Origin: Flavobacteriales bacterium UBA4466
Lineage (GTDB): Bacteria > Bacteroidota > Bacteroidia > Flavobacteriales_D > Sanyastnellaceae
Assembly (NCBI GenBank): GCA_905182895.1
Contig: CAJJDD010000008.1
Coordinates: forward strand, 1 to 64,000
DNA length: 64,000 bases
Direction: 5' to 3'
Below are positions 11,601-23,733 of this stretch, one piece after another; positions within the stretch are counted from its first letter, which is position 1, and each line of letters begins with the position of its first letter. The position numbers and the translations under genes were made by a program. The notes beneath the pieces were generated by a model, which was not told the origin of the DNA, searched no databases, and saw nothing but the letters and a program-made list of their open reading frames with translations.

Positions 11601-14600
11601 AGTCGCATCCGTTTACTGTGGAGTATAAGTCGGTATAAACACCTTGATCAACATAAGCTGAAATTCCTTCTATGTAAGTTTCTCCATCACAGATAGTGAT
11701 TGTATTGGTCTGCGTTGCAACGCTAAACACTTCTAATACCGTGATGATAATAGAATCACAGCCGTTTGCTGTGAGGTAAACATCTGTATAGGTTCCAGTG
11801 GTAGTATAAAAAGAAGTTCCTTCGATGTGCGTTTCCCCATCACAAATAGCTACTTGATTAGTGCTAGCATAAACTGGATTCACTGTGAGTTCTGTGGTTA
11901 CAATAGAATCACATCCTTGAACAGAAGTGTAAACATCTTGATAGCTTCCAGTGGTCATGTAATCACTAGCTCCTTCTTCATAAACATCGCCTTGACAAAT
12001 AGAAACAGAATTGGTTACGCTTAGAATTGGGTTTACTGTTAGAAGAGTAGTGATAGTAGAGTCACATCCATTTATAGAAAGGTAATCATCTGTATAAGTT
12101 CCAGAAGTAGTTATTGGCTAGTTCCTTCTGAGTAGGTTTCACCTTCGCAAATAGTAATAGAATTAGTAGCAGTAAATTCAGGATTAACTGTAAGAATGGT
12201 AGTTACTGTAGAATCACATCCATTCACTGTAAGATATTCATCAGTGTAAGTTCCATTGGTGTTGTAAATACTAGTTCCTTCTGTATACGTTTCTCCCTCA
12301 CAAATAGAGATGCTATTGGTCACAACTGCTACTGGGTTTACTGTTAGGATTGTGGTAATTATAGAGTCACATCCGTTTACAGTGAGGTAATTATCTGTGT
12401 AATTTCCAGAAGCGTTATAATCAGAAGTTCCTTCAGAATAAGTTTCCCCTTGGCATATTACTGGTTCATTGGTAATGTCAAACGTAAGGTTGACAGTAAG
12501 AATCGTAGTAACCACAGAGTCGCATCCAGCAGCTGATGTGTAAACGTCTTCATAAACTCCAGAAGTAGTGTAAGTAGAAGTCCCTTCTGTATGGGTTTCT
12601 CCATTACAGATGCTAGTATTTATGGTGTTTAAAACCACAGGAATCACAGTAATAGTAGTGGTCACCGTAGAATCACATCCAAGAACAGAAGTATAAACAT
12701 TCACCACATCCTGAGCCGTAGTGTAATCGGTTCCATTCACTGTAGCAGTTTCCCCATCGCATATCGTTACTGATTCATTAAAGGTCACCAGAGGATTTAC
12801 CACAATGGTAGTGGTCACCGTAGAATCACATCCAAGAACAGAAGGATAAACATTCACCACATCTTGAGCCGTAGTGTAAGTCGGTTCCATTCACTGTAGC
12901 AGTTTCCCCATCACATATCGTTACTGATTCATTAAAGGTTACCAGAGGATTTACCACAATGGTAGTGGTCACCGTAGAATCACATCCAAGAACAGAAGTA
13001 TAAACATTCACCACATCTTGAGCCGTAGTGTAATCGGTTCCATTCACTGTAGCAGTTTCCCCATCACATATCGTTACTGATTCATTAAAGGTTACCAGAG
13101 GATTTACCACAATGGTAGTGGTCACCGTAGAATCACATCCAAGAACAGAAGGATAAACATTCACCACATCTTGAGCCGTAGTGTAATCGGTTCCATTCAC
13201 TGTAGCAGTTTCCCCATCACATATCGTTACTGATTCATTAAAGGTTACCAGAGGATTTACCACAATGGTAGTGGTCACCGTAGAATCACATCCAAGAACA
13301 GAAGTATAAACATTCACCACATCTTGAGCCGTAGTGTAATCGGTTCCATTCACTGTAGCAGTTTCCCCATCACATATCGTTACTGATTCATTAAAGGTTA
13401 CCAGAGGATTTACCACAATGGTAGTGGTCACCGTAGAATCACATCCAAGAACAGAAGTATAAACATTCACCACATCTTGAGCCGTAGTGTAATCGGTTCC
13501 ATTCACTGTAGCAGTTTCCCCATCACATATCGTTACTGATTCATTAAAGGTTACCAGAGGATTTACCACAATGGTAGTGGTCACCGTAGAATCACATCCA
13601 AGAACAGAAGTATAAACATTCACCACATCTTGAGCCGTAGTGTAATCGGTTCCATTCACTGTAGCAGTTTCCCCATCGCATATCGTTACTGATTCATTAA
13701 AGGTTACCAGAGGATTTACCACAATGGTAGTGGTCACCGTAGAATCACATCCAAGAACAGAAGGATAAACATTCACCACATCTTGAGCCGTAGTGTAATC
13801 GGTTCCATTCACTGTAGCAGTTTCCCCATCACATATCGTTACTGATTCATTAAAGGTTACCAGAGGATTTACCACAATGGTAGTGGTCACCGTAGAATCA
13901 CATCCAAGAACAGAAGGATAAACATTCACCACATCTTGAGCCGTAGTGTAATCGGTTCCATTCACTGTAGCAGTTTCCCCATCACATATCGTTACTGATT
14001 CATTAAAGGTCACCAGAGGATTTACCACAATGGTAGTGGTCACCGTAGAATCACATCCAAGAACAGAAGTATAAACATTCACCACATCTTGAGCCGTAGT
14101 GTAATCGGTTCCATTCACTGTAGCAGTTTCCCCATCACATATCGTTACTGATTCATTAAAGGTTACCAGAGGATTTACCACAATGGTAGTGGTCACCGTA
14201 GAATCACATCCAAGAACAGAAGTATAAACATTCACCACATCTTGAGCCGTAGTGTAATCGGTTCCATTCACTGTAGCAGTTTCCCCATCACATATCGTTA
14301 CTGATTCATTAAAGGTTACCAGAGGATTTACCACAATGGTAGTGGTCACCGTAGAATCACATCCAAGAACAGAAGTATAAACATTCACCACATCTTGCGC
14401 AGTCGAATAAGTAGTTCCATTCACTGTAGCAGTTTCCCCATCACATATCGTTACTGATTCATCAAAGGTTACCAGAGGATTTACCACAATGGTAGTGGTC
14501 ACCGTAGAATCACATCCAAGAACAGACGGATAAACATTCACCACATCTTGAGCCGTAGTGTAATCGGTTCCATTCACTGTAGCAGTTTCCCCATCACATA

Positions 14601-17600
14601 TCGTTACTGATTCATTAAAGGTTACCAGAGGATTTACCACAATGGTAGTGGTCACCGTAGAATCACATCCAAGAACAGAAGTATAAACATTCACCACATC
14701 CTGAGCCGTAGTGTAATCGGTTCCATTCACTGTAGCAGTTTCCCCATCGCATATCGTTACTGATTCATTAAAGGTTACCAGAGGATTTACCACAATGGTA
14801 GTGGTCACCGTAGAATCACATCCAAGAACAGAAGTATAAACATTCACCACATCCTGAGCCGTAGTGTAATCGGTTCCATTCACTGTAGCAGTTTCCCCAT
14901 CACATATCGTTACTGATTCATTAAAGGTTACCAGAGGATTTACCACAATGGTAGTGGTCACCGTAGAATCACATCCAAGAACAGAAGGATAAACATTCAC
15001 CACATCTTGAGCCGCAGTGTAATCGGTTCCATTCACTGTAGCAGTTTCCCCATCGCATATCGTTACTGATTCATTAAAGGTTACCAGAGGATTTACCACA
15101 ATGGTAGTGGTCACCGTAGAATCACATCCAAGAACAGAAGTATAAACATTCACCACATCTTGAGCCGTAGTGTAATCGGTTCCATTCACTGTAGCAGTTT
15201 CCCCATCACATATCGTTACTGATTCATTAAAGGTTACCAGAGGATTTACCACAATGGTAGTGGTCACCGTAGAATCACATCCAAGAACAGAAGGATAAAC
15301 ATTCACCACATCTTGAGCCGTAGTGTAAGTCGGTTCCATTCACTGTAGCAGTTTCCCCATCGCAGATCGTTACTGATTCATTAAAGGTTACCAGAGGATT
15401 TACCACAATGGTAGTGGTCACCGTAGAATCACATCCAAGAACAGAAGGATAAACATTCACCACATCTTGAGCCGTAGTGTAATCGGTTCCATTCACTGTA
15501 GCAGTTTCCCCATCGCATATCGTTACTGATTCATTAAAGGTTTCCAGAGGATTTACCACAATGGTAGTGGTCACTGTAGAATCACATCCAAGAACAGAAG
15601 GATAAACATTCACCACATCTTGAGCCGCAGTGTAATCGGTTCCATTCACTGTAGCAGTTTCCCCATCACATATCGTTACTGATTCATTAAAGGTTACCAG
15701 AGGATTTACCACAATGGTAGTGGTCACCGTAGAATCACATCCAAGAACAGAAGGATAAACATTCACCACATCTTGAGCCGTAGTGTAATCGGTTCCATTC
15801 ACTGTAGCAGTTTCCCCATCGCAGATCGTTACTGATTCATTAAAGGTTACCAGAGGATTTACCACAATGGTAGTGGTCACCGTAGAATCACATCCAAGAA
15901 CAGAAGTATAAACATTCACCACATCTTGAGCCGTAGTGTAATCGGTTCCATTCACTGTAGCAGTTTCCCCATCACATATCGTTACTGATTCATTAAAGGT
16001 TACCAGAGGATTTACCACAATGGTAGTGGTCACCGTAGAATCACATCCAAGAACAGAAGGATAAACATTCACCACATCTTGAGCCGTAGTGTAATCGGTT
16101 CCATTCACTGTAGCAGTTTCCCCATCGCATATCGTTACTGATTCATTAAAGGTTACCAGAGGATTTACCACAATGGTAGTGGTCACCGTAGAATCACATC
16201 CAAGAACAGAAGTATAAACATTCACCACATCTTGAGCCGCAGTGTAATCGGTTCCATTCACTGTAGCAGTTTCCCCATCACATATCGTTACTGATTCATT
16301 AAAGGTTACCAGAGGATTTACCACAATGGTAGTGGTCACCGTAGAATCACATCCAAGAACAGAAGTATAAACATTCACCACATCTTGAGCCGTAGTGTAA
16401 TCGGTTCCATTCACTGTAGCAGTTTCCCCATCACATATCGTTACTGATTCATTAAAGGTTACCAGAGGATTTACCACAATGGTAGTGGTCACCGTAGAAT
16501 CACATCCAAGAACAGAAGGATAAACATTCACCACATCTTGAGCCGTAGTGTAATCGGTTCCATTCACTGTAGCAGTTTCCCCATCACATATCGTTACTGA
16601 TTCATTAAAGGTTACCAGAGGATTTACCACAATGGTAGTGGTCACCGTAGAATCACATCCAAGAACAGAAGTATAAACATTCACCACATCTTGAGCCGCA
16701 GTGTAATCGGTTCCATTCACTGTAGCAGTTTCCCCATCGCATATCGTTACTGATTCATTAAAGGTTACCAGAGGATTTACCACAATGGTAGTGGTCACCG
16801 TAGAATCACATCCAAGAACAGAAGTATAAACATTCACCACATCTTGAGCCGTAGTGTAATCGGTTCCATTCACTGTAGCAGTTTCCCCATCGCATATCGT
16901 TACTGATTCATTAAAGGTTACCAGAGGATTTACCACAATGGTAGTGGTCACCGTAGAATCACATCCAAGAACAGAAGTATAAACATTCACCACATCTTGA
17001 GCCGTAGTGTAATCGGTTCCATTCACTGTAGCAGTTTCCCCATCGCAGATCGTTACTGATTCATTAAAGGTTACCAGAGGATTTACCACAATGGTAGTGG
17101 TCACCGTAGAATCACATCCAAGAACAGAAGTATAAACATTCACCACATCTTGAGCCGCAGTGTAATCGGTTCCATTCACTGTAGCAGTTTCCCCATCGCA
17201 TATCGTTACTGATTCATTAAAGGTTACCAGAGGATTTACCACAATGGTAGTGGTCACCGTAGAATCACATCCAAGAACAGAAGTATAAACATTCACCACA
17301 TCCTGAGCCGTAGTGTAATCGGTTCCATTCACTGTAGCAGTTTCCCCATCGCAGATCGTTACTGATTCATTAAAGGTTACCAGAGGATTTACCACAATGG
17401 TAGTGGTCACCGTAGAATCACATCCAAGAACAGAAGTATAAACATTCACCACATCTTGAGCCGTAGTGTAATCGGTTCCATTCACTGTAGCAGTTTCCCC
17501 ATCACATATCGTTACTGATTCATTAAAGGTTACCAGAGGATTTACCACAATGGTAGTGGTCACCGTAGAATCACATCCAAGAACAGAAGTATAAACATTC

Positions 17601-19876
17601 ACCACATCTTGAGCCGTAGTGACCCCCTCAATGTCTATCGTTTCTCCATCGCATAAGTCTAGGTTGATAGTTGTAGTTTGAGGGAAAGCAAAGAATATAT
17701 TTAAAGTTACAGTGGAATCTTGAGTGCAGTATTGACTGTCAAAGACATCTGTATAAGTTCCAGAAGTAGTTATTGGGTTCCCATTAAAGATGTAAGGTGT
17801 CCCGAAGCATGCTATTACGTTTGAGGTTGTTGTGGTTGGGTCAACTATGGTTAAATTAGTGATTACTGTTGAGTCACATCCTGATGCTGTAGCGTTAATA
17901 TAAGTGTAGCTGTAGGTTCCTGCCTCAGTGTAATAATCCCCATTTTCATTGTGGACTAATCCATAACAAAGTTGAATGTCCTGTTCTGTTACAATTTCAT
18001 TGAAATCTAAAACAGTTGTGAGTAAGGAGTCGCATCCATCTGCAGTTTGAAGCAAATTAGTAAAGGTCCCTCCCGTCCAATAGGTGTTGCCTGCCACTGT
18101 ATAGGTAGATCCAATACAGGTAGTTACAAATTCAGTATGCTCTATGAGTGGAATTAATGTAATGTTCGTAACGACTGTAGAATCACACAGGCTTGAAGTT
18201 AAGTAAGTATAAGAGTATGTTCCATCAGTAAAATAGGTTTCAGGCCCTTCAACATGAATTTGTCCTTGACAGAGTTCAATATCATTGACCGTGTCTGGGA
18301 TTATAGGCAGCACCGTGATTTCTGCTGTTACTATAGAATCACAGCCATTTACGGAAAGAAAGGTCTCTACCACCGTTTGACTAGTGAAATAGGTGTTCCC
18401 GTTATAGTCTACAGATGCACATCCTATTAGCTCTTCGGTTAAAATTGTTAGATCTTCAGGATTGTCTAGTTGGAACGAAACTTCTGTAGTGCAATCTTCA
18501 ACATCAGTGACATAAATAGTGTACTGACCTCCGCACAAGTTACTGAAGGTTTGTTCTGTTGAACTATTAGTAATAGAAGCTATTACAGAGTTGTCGATTG
18601 AGTTTTCTAGGGAGTAATCAAATGGAGCAGCACCGTTTCCTTCAATGACTATTTGCCCATCACATTCATCGAAGCATGATATCTCGTCAACTGTATAACT
18701 TGGATCTTCACAGCATGGAGATGGTGCTGTGAAATCTTCGGAATACTCACAGGCAGATTCGTCAGTGAATGATGCGGTTAGAAAGCATGGTGATCCATCT
18801 GCGCTTAAGCCAGTGAAATTAAAGTTATACGAGTTACTAAAAGGCGCATTATAAGTCATCGCGTTTCCAGAGCAATCTTGAAGAGTGAAAGATCCAGAGG
18901 ATGGAGTGTCCTCTAGTTCAATTTGACCAGAAAGTGTATAGGTATTAGCATTATCAGCACAAGGTGTGATTGTGTAGTTTATGACTATTTCACATAAGAT
19001 ATCACAATTGGTAGACCCTGTTCCTCCGGTTTGTTGTAAAGTAATATCCTGAACTACACTTGCGTAATTAGTGATTAACATTACGTAAACATCTCCTGTT
19101 TGAGCATTTGGTATGATAGGATATTCATCTTCCGTGGGGTCAAAACTACAATCGATAAGGCTTCCATTGGCAGAAGTAGGTGCTTGACCTAAGCTACCAC
19201 ATGCCCCCTGGGCATCATCTAGATCATCAAAAGGGCCCCATATAGCATAATCTATATCTTGCGGAGCATTAAGGTTCATGTCAATATTTCCAGAATCTTC
19301 TATTTCCAGATAATACCATGTCGGATTAGGTGTTAGGAATAAACAAGCATAATTATTTCCCGGATCTAAGAAATCGGCATACCCTCCATTAGAAGTTGCT
19401 GTAAAGGAAAGACCATCATCTGTACAGATAGGATCCATTCCTAAACAGCTAGTTGGGCCCTCCGACTCAACCTCAAAATCACAATCAGCAGTGGCGTTGT
19501 AATTAACACCTGAGCTTGGCAAAAAATCTGAGGAATAAATTTGAGAACCGTTTAAGGTAAGTAAATAAGAAACCTCATTCTCATAAATCCCTCCACCGTT
19601 GAAATAGACAAGTGAAATGTTATCACTTGTACATGCTTCAAAAGTTAATGCTGCTGAATCGAATAAAACCGTACCTGAAGCTACCGTAGACCCATTTACT
19701 TGCACTGTTACCGTTGATCCATCCCATCCATCCCCCCAAGAATCATACATGAAAATGTTGTATGAACAACATTGGGCCCCTAAATAGTTGATGCCACCAA
19801 TGCAGAAGAATAAATTTAAGAAGACAATCGCCTTTATTGTAGCTCTGAAGTGGGAAAAGTAAGACGGTATTTTAAT
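5623..19876 (-). CDS. Giant secreted repeat protein (about 4.7 kaa if repaired) with T9SS type B (gliding-motility-associated, CHU_C-type) C-terminal domain; split into many ORFs by frameshifts
   Basis: Consecutive minus-strand ORFs 15275-19750, 12826-15339, 12111-12890, 10921-11958, 9786-10862, 9291-9578, 7357-9291, 6987-7415, 6746-7072 and 5623-6768 share one repeat ('ICDGET...GTYTDxYxSxxGCDSxVTTxLTVNP'). C-term 'CSCTIYIPNAFTADSDNINDVFYVAHDCDFVEYELFIFNRWGEVVFQ...' is the type B sorting domain. N-terminal frame reads through to a signal peptide (see findings). Confidence 0.85.
6450..12640 (-). repeat. Diverged about 153-bp coding repeats of the same family
   Basis: Units such as 'ICDGDSYFEQASEYTAAGTYTDLYASVLGCDSTVTTVLTVNPVFATTNSPT' are 51 aa, as in the core array, but with low unit-to-unit identity. 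Confidence 0.85.
8640..10190 (-). repeat. Higher-order repeat: three copies of a three-unit block of about 465-468 bp
   Basis: 'ggcagtgaattggtctatgcagcagttgataaccgttaagttggtag' occurs at 8773, 9241 and 9706. Flanking units are repeated too. Confidence 0.85.
12640..17625 (-). repeat. Homogenised tandem array, about 33 units, exact 153-bp (51-aa) period
   Basis: 'ggtagtggtcaccgtag' recurs at 12961, 13114, 13267 ... with 153-bp spacing. Each unit encodes 'TFNESVTICDGETATVNGTDYTTAQDVVNVYTSVLGCDSTVTTTIVVNPLV'. Confidence 0.95.
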
Positions 19877-19914
19877 TCGTTGAAAAATGGTTAACTATGG
19901 TTTGAGGTCTACAG

Positions 19915-19922
19915 CAAAAGTA
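19915..19922 (-). promoter_or_regulatory. Candidate -7 box TACTTTTG of the giant repeat gene
   Basis: Reverse strand reads TACTTTTG (plus CAAAAGTA), matching the Bacteroidota TAnnTTTG consensus upstream of the signal-peptide frame. Confidence 0.5.
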
Positions 19923-20011
19923 TAAAAAAAATCATCTAAATATGCATTATCACGTAGCTTACGTGGATAATTAAAATGATTTTGGATGTTAATGTACTAG
20001 CTGGGTTGAGT

Positions 20012-20019
20012 TACCTTTG
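20012..20019 (+). promoter_or_regulatory. Candidate -7 box TACCTTTG of valS
   Basis: Matches TAnnTTTG; 17 nt before the ATG at 20037. Confidence 0.5.
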
Positions 20020-20036
20020 AATAATAATTTTGTGAA

Positions 20037-22649
20037 ATGGAAATTCCGAGTAAATACGACCCGAGAGAAACAGAAAGTAAATGGTACGAGTTTTGGATGA
20101 AAAATGATTATTTTCATTCTGAACCAGATGATAGAGAGTCGTATACGGTAGTAATCCCCCCTCCAAATGTTACTGGGGTTTTGCATATGGGGCACATGTT
20201 GAACAATACCATCCAAGATGTTCTGGTTAGAAGGGCTAGGTTACAAGGGAAAAATGCTTGTTGGGTTCCAGGAACAGACCATGCGTCTATAGCTACAGAA
20301 GCCAAAGTAGTTAAGCGATTGAGAGAGAAAGGAATTAAGAAATCCGATATAGGAAGAGAAGAATTTTTAAAACATGCTTGGGAGTGGAAAGAAGAGTACG
20401 GTGGGATAATCTTAGAGCAGCTTAAAAAGCTCGGTGCTAGTTGTGATTGGGAAAGAACCTCCTTTACCATGGATGAGACTTACTACCAAGATGTAGTAAA
20501 TACGTTTATTAGACTCTACGAAAAAGGGTTGATTTACAGAGGTGAGCGAATGATTAATTGGGATCCAGCTGCTTTAACAGCTTTGTCCGATGAAGAGGTA
20601 ATTCATAAGGAAGTAAATTCAAAATTATATCATGTAAGATATCAGATAAAAGACTCTAAAGAATATGTAACTATAGCTACCACTAGGCCTGAGACTATAT
20701 TAGGAGATTCAGCTATTTGTATTCACCCAGATGATACGCGTTATACGCATTTACATGGTAAGCATGCGCTAGTTCCGTTGATAGGTAGAGAGATTCCTAT
20801 AATTCTGGATGATTATGTAGATATGGAGTTCGGTACAGGTTGTCTTAAGGTTACTCCTGCTCATGATGTGAATGATTTTGATTTAGGCGCTAAGCATAAC
20901 TTGGAAATTATAAATATTATGAACCCAAATGGGACATTGAATGAGAATTCGGTGCTGTTTGATGGTGTGGATCGTTTTAAGGTTAGAAAGCAAATAGAGA
21001 AAGACTTGGAGGAGTCAGGAAACCTTGTTGAGGTAGAATCTTACCAGAATAAAATCGGCTATTCAGAGAGAACTGATGTGGTTATAGAGCCTCGCCTTTC
21101 ACTGCAGTGGTGGGTGAAGATGGATGACATTGTTAAGCCCGCGTTGCAAAGCGTAAAAGATGGTGAGATTAATTTCTATCCAAGCAATTTTGTAAACACA
21201 TACAATCATTGGTTGAATAACGTCAAGGACTGGTGTGTTAGTAGGCAGTTATGGTGGGGGCATCGAATTCCAGCATGGTTTTATGGACAGGGAGATGATG
21301 ATTTCGTGGTATGTGTTACCGCGGAGGAGGCTTTGGAAAAAGCTAAATCTAAATCTGGAAATGAAGCACTAACAGCAGAGGATTTAAAGCAAGATGAAGA
21401 TGTAATTGGATACTTGGTTCTCTTCTTGGTTATGGCCTATGTCTGTATTCAATGGTCTCCAAGATGAAAAAGAAGTATCTTACTATTACCCTACTGCTGA
21501 TTTAGTTACAGGCCCTGATATTATATTCTTCTGGGTAGCTAGAATGATTATGGCGGGTTATGAATACAGAGATGAGAAACCTTTCTCTAATGTTTATTTC
21601 TCTTGGTATAGTTAGGAGATGAGCAAGGGAGAAAAATGAGTAAAACACTAGGGAATTCTCCTGACCCTATTGAGTTAATAAAAAAATATGGAGCTGATGG
21701 AGTGAGAGTAGGAATGTTACTCTGTGCGCCAGCAGGAAACGACATCCCTTTTGATGAAGGGCTTTGTGAGCAAGGCCGTAATTTCTCTAACAAAATATGG
21801 AATGCTTTTCGTTTAATAAAAGGATGGGAGGTGTCTGAAAAAGAACAACCTTTAGAGGCCAAACAAGCAGTTAAATGGTTTAACTCTAGAATAGGAACTG
21901 TATTAGAAGAAATAAATGACAGCTTTACTAAATTCAGACTTTCTGAAGCTTTAATGTCTTCTTATAAACTGATTTGGGATGATCTATGTTCGTCATATTT
22001 AGAAGCTGTAAAGCCAGCTTATGGAGGGAAGATTGATCCTCGGAGTTTGAAAGAAACAATTGAATTTTTTGAGACTACACTGAAAATAATTCACCCATTT
22101 ATGCCTTTCTTAAGTGAAGAGATCTGGCATAGATTAGCTGATAGGCCAGAAAAAGAAGATGCGCTAATCGTGGCTAAATGGCCAGAGCAGGAGAAGGGTG
22201 ATGAATTATTGCAACGCGAATGGGAAGTGCTAAGTGAGATTCTCTCAGATGTAAAGAACCAAAGAAACCAATATGGCATAAGTCCAAAAGAGGCATTAAC
22301 AGGTTCTGTGAATATTAGCGGAAGATTAAATCAAGATTTCTCGAGGTTGTTTAAGAAATTAGGAAATTGTACCATAGATATTATCTCTGATGGTGGAGAT
22401 ACATCGCCAAGAAAAAATGGAGTGGTATCTTTGGATTTAGGAGATAAGCTTCAGGAAGAGGAAAAAAAGAATTTAGAAAAAGAATTAGAATACTCCAAAG
22501 GATTTGCTAAATCAGTCGAAAAGAAACTATCTGATAGCGATGTTTTATTATGGGCCCACTCAAAAAGAAGAAATTCTGAAAGAAAAAAATTAGCAGATGC
22601 CTTGGCTAAGATTAGTCAGATAGAAGAGAAATTAGAACAAATGAAATAA
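20037..22649 (+). CDS. valS: Valine--tRNA ligase (frameshifts near 21.40 and 21.61 kb)
   Basis: '[51 protein letters not shown]', '[10 protein letters not shown]' and '[12 protein letters not shown]' across ORFs 20037-21467, 21406-21615 and 21636-22649. Confidence 0.96.
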
Positions 22650-22656
22650 AATCGAA

Positions 22657-23733
22657 ATGAAAAACATTTACTTATCGTTCATAGCGCTGTCTTTAGTGAT
22701 CACCGGTTGTAAAGATGATTTCGAAGATCTGGAGTTTGAAGATTGGAAACCAATTATTGCTATTCCACTGGTGTCTTCGGAGATAACAGTAGATGACGTG
22801 TTAACAGAATTAAATCATCCAGAAGAAGTTTTAATTCTAGAAAATGGCTTGGTAGCTCTAAACTATAAAGGAGAGTTGTTTTCTTTTAGTGCTGAAAGCA
22901 TAATAGCTATTCCAAACCAACTGTTTTCTGAATCTATAGTTTTAGGTGAAGCAGAGGCGCTCATTTTAGACAATACAGGAACAGTAACTCCTCCTGCTTT
23001 TGATCTCCCTGTAAATTTAAACCTCTCACCAGCAGATGTAATGGTGTCGGAAGTTAAGTTTTTAGCAGGAGATTTGACAATGAGCCTAACCCGTGAACAA
23101 GATGAAGGTATATCTGGTGTGGTTTCGGTAAATGAGTTGGTAGATGGAGACGGCCAAGTGGCTTCTTTCAGTTTTTCAGGTTCAGAAGCTTTAGGTGTGC
23201 CAGAGATAGTAGGTATAGACTTAACTGGTTACAGATTAAGTCCATTGATCGAATCTTCTAATCAGATTAATTTATCAGCTTCTATCACATTCACGAATAA
23301 TGAGCTGAATACAGCTGTAGAAGGTGATTTTGTCTCTATAGACTTTGATTTATCTAATCTTCAGTTTGAACATATCATAGGAGACTTCGGGAACCTCTCT
23401 CTTTCAGCTGATAATGACTCTATTAGTATAAATCTGTTTGAAAACATCCAAGGAGGCTCTTTCGCTTTAACTAATGCCATTTGTGATCTTACAGTTACTA
23501 ACTCGTTTGGTTTCCCCTCAGATATTGAGCTTGGTCAAGTAGTAAGCATAAACGAAAATACTGGAGTACAAACACCGTTAATTCTAGACGATATAAGTCT
23601 GCAAGGACAGCAGGAATTGGGAGGAGCTCCAGAGGTTGGGATCTTTAGTTTTGACAATGAGAATTCTGATGTCACCTCTTTGTTCGATCCCGCACCGTTA
23701 TTGGTCGTGTTTAATATGTACTGCAGTGTCTAA
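22657..23733 (+). CDS. Hypothetical lipoprotein; downstream continuation unreadable
   Basis: Signal with lipobox 'SLVITGC'. The ORF ends just before a stretch without a coherent frame. Confidence 0.6.
   Translation: MKNIYLSFIALSLVITGCKDDFEDLEFEDWKPIIAIPLVSSEITVDDVLTELNHPEEVLILENGLVALNYKGELFSFSAESIIAIPNQLFSESIVLGEAEALILDNTGTVTPPAFDLPVNLNLSPADVMVSEVKFLAGDLTMSLTREQDEGISGVVSVNELVDGDGQVASFSFSGSEALGVPEIVGIDLTGYRLSPLIESSNQINLSASITFTNNELNTAVEGDFVSIDFDLSNLQFEHIIGDFGNLSLSADNDSISINLFENIQGGSFALTNAICDLTVTNSFGFPSDIELGQVVSINENTGVQTPLILDDISLQGQQELGGAPEVGIFSFDNENSDVTSLFDPAPLLVVFNMYCSV

Noticed and set aside
9369-12024. Plus-strand ORFs (9369-9590, 9837-10088, 11161-11418, 11827-12024)
   Set aside because: Antisense shadows of the minus-strand repeat; their recurrence simply follows the repeat period.
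12640-17625. CRISPR-like regular repeat array
   Set aside because: The repeats are contiguous 153-bp coding units with no spacers, and translate in frame into a protein repeat.
21400-21640. Programmed frameshifting or split valS
   Set aside because: No slippery site or structure seen; similar breaks occur in many unrelated genes, favouring sequencing error.
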